Source: Eudromia elegans (lineage: Eukaryota > Chordata > Aves > Tinamiformes > Tinamidae). From it: a stretch of 64,000 bases of DNA. The first letter of the stretch is position 1; every line of letters begins with the position of its first letter. Made by a program: the position numbers and the translations under genes. Shown here piece by piece: positions 12,205 through 24,899 of the stretch. The DNA is taken from the NCBI GenBank assembly GCA_003342815.1, contig PTEX01000015.1, positions 1,526,003 to 1,590,002 on the forward strand, in the 5' to 3' direction. Below the pieces are notes generated by a model. The model did no database searches. It was given only the letters and a program-made list of their open reading frames with translations, and had not been told where the DNA came from.

Positions 12205-15200
12205 AGTCATATGATTACACTGAAAAAAACCCACACGTTTTATTAAGAATACACTTCTTGTTGCTTAGCTTAGTAATTATTATTACTTCCATACTCAGCG
12301 AGCACTCTGTACCGACGTTGTTCTTCCCAGTTGGCTCCCTTGGAGCACAGGGACCGCGCTCAACGCTCGCCGCAAAATGCTCCAGCGTTTCTGGCTATTT
12401 GCAATTCAGACCCACATGGAAAAAGTAGCTGGCAAACAGTCACTGTACCTGTACTTTTAAAAGCGCACGGAAGAAACTGCTCCATTTGCCTTAACAGAAA
12501 CTTGAGATTATCTTTACTTCAACAACGTTCACAGTAAAATCACAAAAGTGTCCCCTGAAAACTAGGATTGTCACAAGCAGTTGTCACGGACTAGCATATT
12601 TAAATTCAAAATCAAGCATGCAAAATACCTGGCATAGAAACACATTTATGCTGCTGGGTTTTTTTTCATTGTTATTATTAAAATATTTAAGCAGCAGGCA
12701 GTCCCAAGAGCAGCGGAATTAATGAAGCCTCATTTCCCACAGACATACATCTCCCGGTTGGTTGACTTTGGTGTCTAGAAAGGTGAAAGCTTTGAACAAA
12801 ATGTTTCCCACAGCTGGGACATGTATAAAATGTCTCTTTTTCATATCACAAGTGTTTGCAGGTAACTGATAAGATTAGCTCATGCTGCAACCTTTCCCTC
12901 TGTCAGGGCTCCTCTGTCTGCTTCTACCTATACTGACCCACCTGTCTGCACAAAACTTTCTGCAACTTAATTTTGGGCCCTCTGCTTTGTCAAAAGTGTG
13001 ACTGAAATCACCCATAGGTCTAAAAGCTGCTGAGAGGAAGAGAGCACCCAACATGCGTGCGTGACCCCAAGTACACAGCGTGACCTCTTGAGCCTTGATT
13101 CCATAGGAAATGAGGCTAAAAATAAATGAGAATATTTGATCTGATTATCATTTCACAGAAAGCTAATTTAGATGGACTAAAGCGGACAGCTGGCTTTATT
13201 AATGAATTGCCTCAAAGTAGAAGCATAATGCTTAAATCCACCTAGTAGGTTTTGCTTGGCAGCCTTTCAAAGGAAAACATGCGCACAAATCCCATGTAGT
13301 TTCTAACAGAATATATATACAAATAAAAAGATACATATTTTCATAGACATGTTTGAGTACAATCAATATACTCAGGTGGATTTACGATCATTTCAACTTT
13401 GTTTTAAATTTACCATTTATACTAGTGTCACCTCTCTGTAAGGAGATAAACAAAAGGCAACTGTCTTACAAATACACCTCTGTGCTTAACAAGTTTGACT
13501 CTCAGATGCTAAAACCTTTGTAAATGTAAAGAGAACAAAAGCAATCCCGTGCTCTGACAGTGATGCAAGAACTACACTAGTCTACAAAACTGCATTAAAT
13601 CATTTCTAATCAGTTCATAAACTCAAATATATTCACAAATTATTATTCATGTAATTATTCACATAGAGCTGCGAAATCCAAAATGTCTACTACAAAAAAC
13701 AGAATAACATTTACCAAAAATAAATCAACCGAAACAGCGTTTAAGGCCAGCACAGTCCATCACCTCGCATTCTGCTTAGCACCTCCCGAAGTAAGGCCGG
13801 TATTTTGGCACCGACGAACTATGCTTCTTGTATCTATACTTCGTTAGTAACAACCTACCCATGTCAGAAACGATCATATCCAGACACCTATTGTGAAAGG
13901 CAGAATACACAAAATACCTACTTATCTAACCAGTGTTTGCACTTGGAGAAATGGAGATACTTGTATAGCCCTGTTCTGCAAACACAGTGAGAAAAACGTA
14001 TTGTTCCTCGCCCAAGGAACCGTGGCGCGTGTTGAAAGGCTTTGACAAACTTCAGGCAAGGTAAACCTTTGATCTGTGTGCCTGCCTAATGAATAAATAA
14101 TTCTCCACGTGCCCAGAAAGAAGCTGATTTTTTTCCCCTCATTCTGTGTCCTTTGTTAACAACAGTAGCAGAAGAAAAATTTAAAAGCCTACAGAAACAA
14201 ACAGAAATGAATTTTGAAGTTTCACAACTCCTGGAGAACCTGGCAATTTTTCTCTCTGAAGGAAAATGAAAGGACTCTATCTGCAATGAATGAACCAGAG
14301 TTGAAAGAAAAAGAGAAAGATCTTAGGAGAAAAAGTTGGGACAAGACTTGAGACCATCTTTAATAATTAAAGAACTGGGGAATCTTATAGAAAAAAAAAG
14401 AATGTACAGAAGTCTTTCTTCTAGATGAGAAGATTGCTAGGTAGAAGTCCTACCATAATAAAAATAAACAGCAACTGAACCCGAGCTGGAACACGTGCTG
14501 TCAGGAGGTACATCTCTAAACTTATAATGCTATCCATCAAGTCATAGACGACTTTCATAGATTAGTCAACGGCTGATCTTTAACAAAGAGAAAGTTATTG
14601 GTAATTTTCTACTTCTCCTAAATAAAAAAGTAGCACAGATAGAAATCAACATTTCAAAGTGATGAAACAAGTTTATCCAACTGGAAAAGTTTTGGCAGAT
14701 GTTCTGTGACTGTTATTTCATATACGCAGACATACACACACGTGTACAGTATATAGCGCGTGCACACACAGACTCAGCTCTTGGTCATCTGCTAAGAGGA
14801 TGGGTGTCACCCCCAGCCTCGGCCAGGAGCAATCGAACAGGCTCTGACTGAGAGGCACGACATGAAGGTAGCCAATAAACAGAGGGACCTGGCTCCAACC
14901 GGCTTATTAGCAGAAGGGGGAAAGAATAGCAGGAAAAACATCTCATGTAAAAGAAGAAACAAAAAAAGCAAGATTACACAGCTGGCTTTTAAGAACACAA
15001 ATTGGAAGGCAACAGCTACTCAAGGGTCTACATGTCTCTGTGCAAAGGGAATTTCCTGCACGTTGGTAGAAAACAGTCTGCTCAAGAAGGCAGTTTAAAC
15101 AACTGCAAGGGGAGTCAAGACAGATGGAGCGAAGCTCTCGAGGAGCCAGGACAGCGGAGCATGTGGATCTCTGCAACACAGCACCGAGCCACAGCACCAC

Positions 15201-16190
15201 GGCAGTCACTCTCCACAACTACTCATGGCTCTTTGGCACTACATTTTCAATGACTTCCATAAAACTGTCTCCATCTGCCTCACATATGATTTTGAAAAAG
15301 TGTTTTTGTTCCAAATTCTGTTTGATTCCTCTGCTTCGTACCTCCTGATCTCTAGGGGAAGGAAAGTGTGTCAAGTTTCTCTTCTCTATGCACAAAACAA
15401 AGACAGAAATATTTAATTTTCCTTCTAACTCCAGAAACTGCAACTACAAATCATCCAGCAGTTTAAACTGGGCAGAAAGCTTCATATTCTAAGTGGCTAT
15501 ACATTGTTTACATTATATTTATTTACCAAATATGAATTAAGTAACTCAAATAAATTGTATAAATACCCACAAAAAAGAGATTTAGATTTTTTTCTTTTTA
15601 ATGCCATCTGAAAGGCAGGAACAACATGACAAAGCCCAGATCTTAGGACTTCTACCTTCTTCATATGCAACCTTCCTTATTTCATCTTAATCTCAACCAT
15701 TTCCATCATTACAAGAGCTTCATGGTTTCGTAAGTGTGCAAATTCTTACTCAGTCTGAAAGATTACTACTAAACACAGAATTTAAAAATATGAATCATAC
15801 AAAAAATCCAAAGCCTGCATTTACTATTTAATCTTATGATAACCATAATAACACAGCCAAGTGTAGAACAAATTGCTATAGAGGCATTTCTTTTGGATGA
15901 CCTGCCTACATTAGATCAGCATTCGGTGCTCACATTTAATGGGTATGTGTATTACCTCAGGATAATAAAATCTCTAAAGACCATCACAGCATAGGAATGA
16001 AGAGGAAGTATATGTATATATAATAGATCTTCAAATTTCTGTTTTATATACTCACATACAGCTTTCTAGCTTCTCATGCTCTCTTAAGATACAACAGTTA
16101 CTGCTGGAAATTCATTCTGAGAGTCTCCTAAAAAGGTACCATAAAACTGTAATCAAAACGGCAATAAGACTGGGCAGCAGGAGGGAAGCT
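12205..16190. other. Non-coding single-copy stretch
   Basis: AT-rich sequence with TATA-like and CA-rich patches around 14730-14770. No convincing exon, repeat family or RNA gene. Confidence 0.45.
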
Positions 16191-16197
16191 GCTCTAC

Positions 16198-16301
16198 CTG
16201 ACCCTGTCCACCCCACACTCCTCCTCTTCATCAGAGGCAGCTAAAGGCACCTGTAAGTCAGACTGTGTCTGATTCCTGGACAACGTCTGCTGTTCTCCAT
16301 C
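16198..16301 (-). CDS. Candidate coding exon with acidic stretch, minus strand
   Basis: On the minus strand a 104-base open segment follows a very pyrimidine-rich acceptor (CTCCGCCTTTTCTCACAG) and ends at a moderate donor, CAG/GTAGAG. Only the phase-0 frame is open throughout: it begins DGEQQTLSRNQTQSDLQ, continues VPLAASDEEEECGVDRV and leaves in phase 2. A polar, Gln/Ser-rich run leading into an Asp/Glu cluster is believable cytoplasmic or nuclear protein sequence, but I recognise no family. The minus strand just upstream (to about 16500) is also open in another frame, which suggests local GC content helps. No phase-compatible partner exon was found. It is a candidate exon, not a gene call. 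Confidence 0.25.
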
Positions 16302-17753
16302 CTGTGAGAAAAGGCGGAGCAGACGGAGATCCCCAGCAGGCTGGTCCTGGCCCACACTCCACCACCCAGACCATCGTGCTCGAAGAGCAGCCCATGGACC
16401 GCTCCAAACTGCCCGGCCTCCTGCACCATTCTCCAACACGGTCCCATTATTTCGAGTAATAAATCCATGTCAGGCGTGAGCACGCTCCAGCACCTGGGCT
16501 AGAGCTTCGCCATGAAGGAAAACATGACAACCTCACACACACCTGAGCAGCTCTGGTAAGTACCCAAGACAAGGCTCTTCCAAACGAGGGAAGAGAACGT
16601 TACATTAACATTAAAATAAACTGTTGCCTACACATGCAGACACAGAGCAGGCAGAAGCAGCAATGTGAGCTGCGCAGTGACCCTCTTCAGAGCAGCAACT
16701 CCGTATTCTCTTAGAACAGTAGAGGAAAAAGAATTGGAGGGAATTCTTTGCACAGGTAAATATTGTACAGTCTTTGTTGTGTCCTAAAGTTCCCAAAGCT
16801 CACCTGGAATGAAACACCCTCAATATAACTATTGTTTTGCACAGGGGACAAATAAACCCTCACTTTCATTGGTCTCCCCTCATTCTCCCCGCCTCTAAAT
16901 CACACCCAAGAAGCAGATCTCTATCCTCACTCCTGACCTCTTCACAAGCGCTGTCCCACATGCACTAGCATTTTGTGATGAGACTCCTGAGGGCACTTTT
17001 GCTTTTAAAATCCCACTGAGAAGGACAGACCAAGACTCTGGCCATTAATGTGGCTCTTCTGGTTGCTCCAGTGGCAACAAAGGTTTAGGTCCCTGAGGAA
17101 GGAAAAATCCTAGATGGCACAGTATGGAACAGTCCCTACTAACCTTTTTTTTCCTTTTTTTGTATAAAGTCAGAACATGGGCACTGCTAACACAGGATAA
17201 TCTGTAAGGCCTTGAGTGAATATTCTCCACTGTATCTGAAGAGGAAAGCTATGGAAAAGGAGCACTTTTTTTTTTTTCCTGTCATATTATATTTAGGATA
17301 AGGCCAAGTCTGTTGAGATCTGCTGAAAGGTTATTGCAGGGCTTTGCAAAACGCAGTGCCACTCCTCACGTGAGACAAAGCCTCTCTCCAAGAATTTCTC
17401 AGAACAGAAAACGATCCAACGCCAATTCCATATGCAGCAGCACGAGCAGCCCGGCAAAGCCTCCCTGGGGAAGCTCTCCTCAGGGAGCTCTGGCCTTTCC
17501 CTTTGCCTCCCTGGAAAGCCTCCTCATTGCCTCTCCCCAACAAGTGGGGTAAGCAGGGCATCCCCAGGATGCATTTGCTGCTCAGGAAGCAGGGCCAATA
17601 CCAGCAGAGCCAGTCAAGCAATGACAGCCTTTCCTGCACGGGTTGTTAGAGCTCCCCTCAAAGGCCCCACACCTTATATATAAGGTATGATCCCAAAGTG
17701 TACAGGGGCAGAAGGGGACCTCTTTCTTACTCTGCTGTACTGGTTGTGCTCAC

Positions 17754-17790
17754 CTGCCATGCTGTGTCTATGCTGTGTATGGTAAAGGAA
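17754..17790 (-). CDS. Short splice-bounded segment, minus strand
   Basis: A 37-base segment lies between an exceptionally strong acceptor (TTTTCCCCCTCCCCCAG) and a near-consensus donor CAG/GTGAGCAC on the minus strand. Two frames are open (FLYHTQHRHSMA, or SFTIHSIDTAWQ), so coding sense is undecided. The splice signals are as good as those of real microexons. The C-rich tract, however, could be a simple low-complexity feature, and there is no partner exon in matching phase nearby. Confidence 0.18.
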
Positions 17791-17794
17791 CTGG

Positions 17795-19440
17795 GGGAGG
17801 GGGAAAAGTACACCCAGCAAGGCTGAGCAACCAGCCCTCCAAGATCTCATGACAGCAGATGCTGAGTAAAGCCAATTGGTGGGGGAATACAGGAAGGGAA
17901 GCCCCCAAAGAGAGAGGCCTCCATCAGCCCCACGGCAGCTTATTGTCCCATTCTGCTGCCCTGTGCAGCTTACTGCCGTGGCAGGAGCGCAGCGTGGCAG
18001 AGGCTGCAGAGGCTCCCAGCAGGAGAGCCCACGGAGCAACTCAAGCACCACCTCTACACGCCAGGGTACAGCCCGGAATACCTCCTGAGCAAGTCGAGGT
18101 CTTCGCCCTGCTTACACACGGGCTGAACATGTGAAAGAGCAAGAGAAAAGGAGTCCCAGATTGCAAATCATCTGTCTATTTGCACTTTGACTGGAGGAGG
18201 AAGTCTGCTGGCTATAACTGCTTCGGGCTTCGCTCCTGCAACTGCATTGAAACCCTGTTTACGATAGCTGAAACTGTGCAATTTATACAAACGGAGGCAC
18301 TTCCTGTTTTTGAAAGAAGGGCTCCACAGCTATTGCTTAGCTCATGCTCACGTTTCCGAGACTGGCACGTACTGGAAACGCAGTCAGTTTTGAGGAGAAG
18401 TCTGAAGACCCAATCTCACTCTAGTGCCCTTTTTTAAACGAGCAGCTAGAATTGTGGATTGGACAACCTTAGGGAAGCATCCCTATTTCCAGGACCTAAC
18501 AATATTTCCGATGAGTCGGGAAACACGTGTGTTTCACACACACCAGCTGAAAATGCCCAGCTGCCACACACACGGTGTGCCTTCAACCCCGCTGCCACTG
18601 TCACCCTCCGATGACAAGGCCCACGTGCCACCAAGTCAGGCAAAGGACTCCCACGACCTGTGGCAGGTTATCTTTTCGCATTCCACATACTGCCTTTCAG
18701 ACCACTTCTAACAGCAGTTCTGTTGCATTTAACAGCACATTATTAATTTCTAATTGTGACAAGTGGATGTTCAATTTTATGGACAGTTTTTGTTCTTGGG
18801 ACTGAGCTTGTGCAAGAACACAGCCCTCAGAGCACAAACCAAAAAAAAAAAAAATTATTTGGCCAAAAGACAATTTTGAAAACACCATTTAACAAGCCTA
18901 ATAAGCAACAGGATGCTTCCTCTACTTTTTCTCTTCCTTTGCTTATTTATGTTAATTGGTTCTCACATACCAAACCTCTGCAGTGAGTACAGTTACATAA
19001 ATCAGCACTCTGTTTTTCTGTCGACAGTTACTTTCCTTGCAGATTATATCATGAAGGCACCTACAGACTGATCCTGTTGTTCAGTTAAAAGCAAATGTGC
19101 ATCCAGTAAATCCTGTATACAACGGCAACACTTACTTGGGGAAAAAAAGGCTGTTTTGCTCACAGTGCATTCCTCCAGATTTGTTTCCTGAAGTACAGCC
19201 TGGATTTCAGGGCCCCACTTTTACAGTATTTTATAACCAAGTTCCCCAAAACCCTTAACACAAGTACTACCTTTAATTATTTCGCCCTTCAAGGCCACAA
19301 CCTGTTACATCTTACCACGAGATCTAGCCTGGCAGCCATGCCCCGACACCAACAAAAACACACCAGCTTTGCAGCGTTAATGTGTTAAAATAAAGGTTTG
19401 AGTCAGAACTCCTTGTGCAAAAAGTGCGAGTGAAATAACC
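17795..19440. other. Non-coding stretch
   Basis: Moderate GC from about 17850 to 18100 supports open frames on both strands without splice or start evidence. A 15-base A run lies near 18840. No gene supported. Confidence 0.45.
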
Positions 19441-19444
19441 CACT

Positions 19445-19770
19445 AAAAGTGCAAGTTCTGGCGCATGTGATTTACAGCAGCGGCCGGGCACGAGCAGGAA
19501 GCGGGGAAGGGAGAAGGCGGCTCTGCAGCCACGGGAGGAGCCGATGGCCCCCAGCGGCCCTGCTGGCCACTGGAGGGGAGGTGAGGGAGGCTCTGCAGAC
19601 GCAGCAATGGCCGCAGAGGAAGCCCTTCCTCCACCCCAGCACCGCGGCCTCCCTGCATAGCGCTCACCGCATCCCACCCACCGCCATCCCACCCACCACC
19701 GCCCGGCGGCCCCACACCCGCCAGGGCGCCCTTCCCACGCCTCAGCCCAGCACCCTGTTCGTCCCCACGG
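19445..19770. promoter_or_regulatory. CpG-rich islet
   Basis: An abrupt GC- and CpG-rich block inside AT-rich DNA, with repeated GCGG, CCGCC and GCGCC words. The open frames across it on both strands are compositional. It could be a CpG-island promoter or an orphan island. No unambiguous first exon can be drawn, although GAG/GTGAGG on plus and GCG/GTGAGC on minus are possible donors. Confidence 0.5.
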
Positions 19771-20472
19771 AACCAGCACAAGCCACATGAAACACTGTGG
19801 TGACCCCCACACACACCTCTCCCCTTTGCTCAGGCCTCCACTGTCTCCTCCCTTAATGGAGGCAACCCAGCTATCACATAATTCACGTGCACTGCGGCTT
19901 TTGAAATAAGCAAAATAAAAACAGAGGGAAGTCTGTCAGAATAACGTTAGAAATTGCGCTCAACTTCAGTTTACATCCTTTCTGACCCATAAGCATGCAC
20001 GCCCAATGCCAGCCTGGTCATACAGCATAGTGCACGCGCTACGAAGGAAATACTGATTGCCTGAAATCAAAGGGCAACTTAGCCCTAGCCATGATCAACA
20101 CAGAGACGACTAAAAGCCTTACAGCAGCTACATGTGCCACCCAAGAAAGGCCTGGCACTGGCTTGCTCGATTCACCAGAAAAGCACATGGAGCTTAATCT
20201 GTTAATACTGTACCTACTTGTGATCTTCCAATGGTGCTTATCTCAAAAAGAAAGGTACCAGAGAAACCTAAGCCTTAGCAATCCTAAATTAACTTAAGCA
20301 TACATGCATACGATTAAAGCAATCCTGGTACACGAATAAAATCTTAGAAAGCGTTCCTAATTTCTCTGTTTCTCTCACAGGAGTTCAGCTCTTCAATTCC
20401 TACGGCACTCTCAGCTTCTCTAATTTGATGTCACTAACAGACCTGTCACATAAGATACCCTCCCACAAACGC

Positions 20473-20480
20473 TGACGTCA
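20473..20480. promoter_or_regulatory. Full palindromic CRE (TGACGTCA)
   Basis: A perfect eight-base cAMP-response element, the canonical CREB/ATF site, lies in AT-rich flanks. A single occurrence in 64 kb is near random expectation, so function is only a possibility. Confidence 0.35.
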
Positions 20481-20489
20481 CGGACAAGA

Positions 20490-22660
20490 GCAGTACTCCA
20501 AAGGAGGAAAAAGCAGGAGGAGCACGTGGACTCTTAGGCAACTACATTTCTGTTAACATTCAAGCTTTCTTAATAAGCAAATGAGGGCAGAAGAAACCAC
20601 AGGAACAAGGAAACACAAATACTGAGAGGCAATGAATGAGAAAGATTTAAAAGAAAAAAATTTAGGGTGCACTGGAGAGAATTTGTCAAAAACTTAAGAG
20701 CACCATGTCTTTTTATAAAGAGTATTAATAACATTCATTAAAACCAACAGTAAACTCATTAAAACATAGGTAAAATTTGAAATAGAAGAAATATATCATA
20801 AGAAAAAATAACACTTCAAAATTACTTCCATAAATAATAATAAAAAATTAAAGAATATGGGCATCAAACATCAGACTCAACTGGTTTTATAAAACATCAC
20901 CCACTTCTCAGTATTAGCAACAGCCTCATGAAACTGAACCAATTTGTTCAACAGATGTTTCAATTAACCCAACAGAATTTTACTTCTCTCTTGCAGCAAT
21001 AAAGAGCTAGGAATAAAATTCCAATATTATTAGCAGCTTTCAAAATGTAATAGCGCAAAATTAGCCCCTATTTCCATTATTTCCTTTCCCTATCTCAAAA
21101 TTCACATAACCAAAACCATCTTGCATACCAGACTAAAAGGGCCACTCAAATGAAGTGGGCGCACCGATACAAGAGCTGCCCCTCTTCTGCCACGTGCCCC
21201 GGCTTACGGAGCACGCAGGAACGGCACAGATTTTCTTTTCCTTGGCCTGGCTCTCCCCACATTAGCCGATAATCTTCCCTGTGCAGCTCTGCCAAGGCGC
21301 TGCCCCGCAGGCCCACAACACCCCTGCTGTTCCTGTCCCGGGCTCGTCGGAGCCGCCTGCGCTGCGACGTGCACAGCCGTTTCGCAACACGGACTGTTGC
21401 ATCAGGCTAATTGCAACAGGGCTCTCGGGGCTCTAGGTAAAGCAAATAACTTCTTTTTTAACTCACAGAAGCCGAGATCCTTTCCTCCCGCCCCTCTCTT
21501 TACATCCACTGCTTTAGACACAGAGGTTTAAAGGCACAATTGCATGGCAGTACTCAAAAATAACTCCCTTTTTTCTTAGAAAGCAGCACTTAAAAATACT
21601 GCTCTGTGACTAAAGCAGCCTTTCAGAGAGCCACGTGTGTTAGATCTGCCGGGAGCAGACTGGAAGTGTAATGTGCATTCATAGTCTCTTTACTGAACAT
21701 AGTATTTACTCTTTATTAAAGCTGCACAGTTTTTCCTGACCCTGCCTCTCCTGCAATACCAACGGCTTCCCTGGCAAATATGGTCACTGTGTTTCACACA
21801 GTAGCTTTCGAATCAATTCCTTAAATCTGATCCAACGGTAGATACTTAAGTTAAAATAACATTTAGCTTAATTGTCAATTAGCAAAAAAAAAAATAAAAA
21901 AAATCATTATTATCTACTGATTACACCACCATTGTAACTAGCTACAGACATTACACTAGAAAAATACAAATCCTGTAATTGAAGAAATAAAGCTGAAATT
22001 CTGGTCTCAAGCCACTCTGACACTGAGTATTAAAACACCGCATACTTTGTATCTGATGTAATAAACAGGCACAAGACGCATGTGCCTGTGATCAATGATG
22101 AATTTACTTGTTATTTTAGTTTTATGTAGCTATATTATCAGACAGAATAAAAAAAAAGCAGCTATTTTTACACCACAATTTCTTGACACAAGAATCTACA
22201 CTAAGATCAAGCTGCAAAGGCACCACTTGCAAATAGGAAATGGCAGAAACGGGCAGTTTAGGGCAAGCTAAACTTTGCTGCTGTTTGCGTATGCGGTGTG
22301 GGTACGCCCTGCATTTATGTCATACAGCTTCCTCAGGACCTCTGCTTTGCTGGGTACAAAATTACCACACACTGAAATAAGAATCTCTTTTACCTCGTCT
22401 AGTGCTTGAATCTAGTGCCTGGCCTATGGTCTGACACTTTACTTACTGAATGCCACTCAAACCTTTCAAAGATGGAATAAGTCTTTTTTTATTTTGTGAA
22501 GGCAAGAAAACACCTCTCTGACTGCTTTGAAACATAATGGTTGTTCCTACTGTTATTTGGCTATTCCTGACTTACAAAGAAACTAAAGGAAAATTTAAAG
22601 AAACAAAAAACCTCTTTGCTTTCAAATTGACATACCTCGGCCCTAACTTTTGCACAGTGC
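20490..22660. other. Non-coding stretch; GC-richer patch at 21170-21430
   Basis: AT-rich except for a CpG-containing patch at about 21170-21430. A small perfect hairpin (ACAGGCAC / GTGCCTGT, 22065-22089) is present. No exon or repeat family is supported. Confidence 0.4.
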
Positions 22661-22664
22661 TTAG

Positions 22665-22742
22665 CATGACATGGTGCTTCCCACAGCACTTTCAAATAGC
22701 ATCCCACTTATCAGTGCTCAGCACTTTTCCAAATCACATCTG
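22665..22742 (+). repeat. Possible ancient amniote repeat remnant
   Basis: The phrase CAGTGCTCAGCACTTTTCC followed by AAATCACAT resembles a widespread old amniote retroposon segment ('gctcagcacttttgaaaatcaggcc'). A related phrase occurs at about 36355-36385. Family name and exact limits are uncertain. Confidence 0.3.
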
Positions 22743-22839
22743 AAGACCTCAAGTCATCCACAAGAAAGCAGGACACACAGAGCGAGCACCCACGCGAGAG
22801 AGGACAGGGACAAGCAACTCACCCAGCACCACAGAGGAA

Positions 22840-23090
22840 CTCGGTGGCACGGACGGGAAGAGCAGCCAGTGGCGCAGGGCGGCGCACGGCGGTGCGGAGC
22901 ATCAAAACGTCTCACGCCTCCCTGCGCCCCCGCCTCGCTCGCCACGCACACCCAGCACCAGCAGGGAGGGAGGCAGGGCTGCTACAGAGAACAGGCTCCT
23001 CCACGGCACAGGCCACGCTCATTCCCAGGGCAGGTCCATCGCAGGCGTCGCAGGAAACGAGGCTTCTGCGGGATAAAAGCCCGCAGGCAG
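22840..23090. promoter_or_regulatory. CpG-rich islet
   Basis: CpG-dense sequence (GGCGCAGGGCGGCGCACGGC and similar) within AT-rich surroundings. A 187-codon plus-strand open frame crosses it, but the product is a basic, low-complexity Arg/Gln/Pro/His mixture with no domain, typical of a stop-poor GC patch. Confidence 0.45.
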
Positions 23091-23094
23091 ACAC

Positions 23095-24810
23095 CTCAGT
23101 GTAAGGCTTGCTTGCAAGAGGACAGAGAGAAGAGCTTGGCAGGGATGAACCTCACATGGGCATTACTTAACCCGCACACCGCCGCAATGCAAAGATGTTT
23201 GCATTATCAAATTCTGAAAGAAGAAACAAACTGAGACATCAGAAGTTCTGAGGGTGTCACACTGACACCTACACAGCCCAGCAGCAGAGCTGGTTTCTTT
23301 ACAAATACTCTTTGCGGTTGTAGCAGCAAAGTGAACATGAAACTGATAGCAAAAGCAAACCAATCCTATCCATAGGGACTAGCAGTGGGTGGTGATAAAA
23401 CACATATTGCCAAGGAGCTTCTGCTGAAACCAAAGAACATTTATTTACATTTGAGGATCTTTATAGAAAAAGATCTTCCAGAACAAACTCCTCTGCCTGT
23501 TATCCACAAGCCTGATACCCCAGTATCCTCTGACTTGTGTTGATTTAAGCTCTGACCCTTCTTCATACCTGCCTTCAATGTCCTTGCCAGGTTTCCTCTA
23601 AGTCCCCACTCTTAACTATCAACAATCTCCTCAAATCTCCAGCCGCTGACAAGAATGGCAACAAATGACTGCAAGCATCACACGCTCCCGGGGCCTCCCT
23701 CTTGTTGTCCCTCCCTCACTTCCACCAGCCCCAGGCCTTGCCCACAGCTCATTCTTCCTCGCTGTTGCCCAAGCCTGGATCAGTAGATCAGTCCCCAGCT
23801 CCTCACCTTCATTCTCACCTCTGCTCCTCCAGCAACTCTGGCTAGCCTGGATCGTAGGTGCTTATTAGATCTCACACTGTCTTTCTTAGCCTGCTCACCA
23901 GTTCCTAAACCACTGCCCATAAAAACACAGGGAACTGCTGTGATGACAGAGAAGGGCTAAACTTGTCTTATCCCAAGCCCAAAATATCTGAACTTTACCA
24001 ATCTCCCAACCCCCTCGGTCCTATTTCCGTTTCTCCAAACCAAGCAGTTTCTCTTCCAAAGCTGCTTGAGGAGCCACTGTTGGGAATAAGGGAGCTGCTC
24101 TCAGTTACAGGGGCCAAGTGCACTCTCCACGACACGCCGAGACCCCCGCCTCGTGGCTGTGCTTAGGGACGGCACATGTGGCGGCAGCAGCAGACAGGCT
24201 TACGCAGCAAGGAGGAAGGCGCTGCCAGCCACGGCCACGCCGCTCTGACAGCTCAACACAGCACGAGTGCCATGATCTCGTTAAGAGCCAAGCTAAACCA
24301 AACCTTCAAAGCTTCCTTAGACCCGAGACTTTTCCCAGCGCTGACACCAGGTGAGCCCTGACTCACGCTGCTTCCACGGTGCCGGTGCCCAGTGCTTGCC
24401 CACTGCCCTCTAATTTCTGCCCGCTGCTTCGCTGGGGTGGGGGGAGCCCCACAGCACTTCCAAGAAAAGTTCAAAACAAAAAAATCCTACACGTGAAGGA
24501 AAAAGGAAAAAAAGGTATTTTTCCCCATAATCTTCTCAGGCAGAGGTAAATCAGTGGTCAGAAAACTAGGAATAATTCAGCTGGAAGCAAACACCCTGCT
24601 TGGAACATTTCAGCCCCACAGGCTGACATTCTGCAAGGCTGCAGGAAAGAAGCAGCAGTAATCCATCGTGCGGGTGGCCTCCCTCAGCCTCGGGAATGGG
24701 GAGAACCTGCCACAACTCTCAAACAAGAGCCCTGCAACCATCGTGATACCCCCATTTCTATCCCTCGGCTGAAAAGCCACCACTGCTCGCAATGCTCTTC
24801 TAGGCCACGA
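23095..24810. other. Non-coding stretch
   Basis: Moderately C-rich from 23550 to 23850. Possible snoRNA-like boxes near 23940 fail the terminal-stem test. No gene supported. Confidence 0.4.
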
Positions 24811-24815
24811 AAATC

Positions 24816-24897
24816 TGCAGCAAAATGGGTTAGCTTAATTTCCTCTGAAGGTCACGCACTGCTAGCAAGGATAATTAAGCAAACCCATTTTGCTTCA
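24816..24897. ncRNA. Pre-miRNA-like stem-loop (strand unknown)
   Basis: Arms at 24820-24840 (GCAAAATGGGTTAGCTTAATT) and 24873-24893 pair at 20 of 21 positions, with a single A·A mismatch. Pairing continues inward for four more pairs after a one-base bulge, and outward with a few pairs around one mismatch, giving roughly 27 base pairs under a terminal loop of about 23 bases. Length, near-continuous pairing and loop size match an animal microRNA precursor. The seed matches no conserved family I recall. Alternatives are a chance palindrome or the remains of a short foldback transposon. Strand is undetermined because both transcripts would fold. Confidence 0.3.
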
Positions 24898-24899
24898 CA

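Noticed and set aside
22671-23234. Long plus-strand open frame of 187 codons
   Set aside because: It crosses a CpG islet and an old repeat phrase. Composition is basic and low complexity, with no domain, no promoter and no splice support.
23939-23995. C/D-box snoRNA-like pattern (GTGATGA ... CTGA)
   Set aside because: Flanking bases cannot form the terminal stem, and no internal C'/D' boxes are evident.
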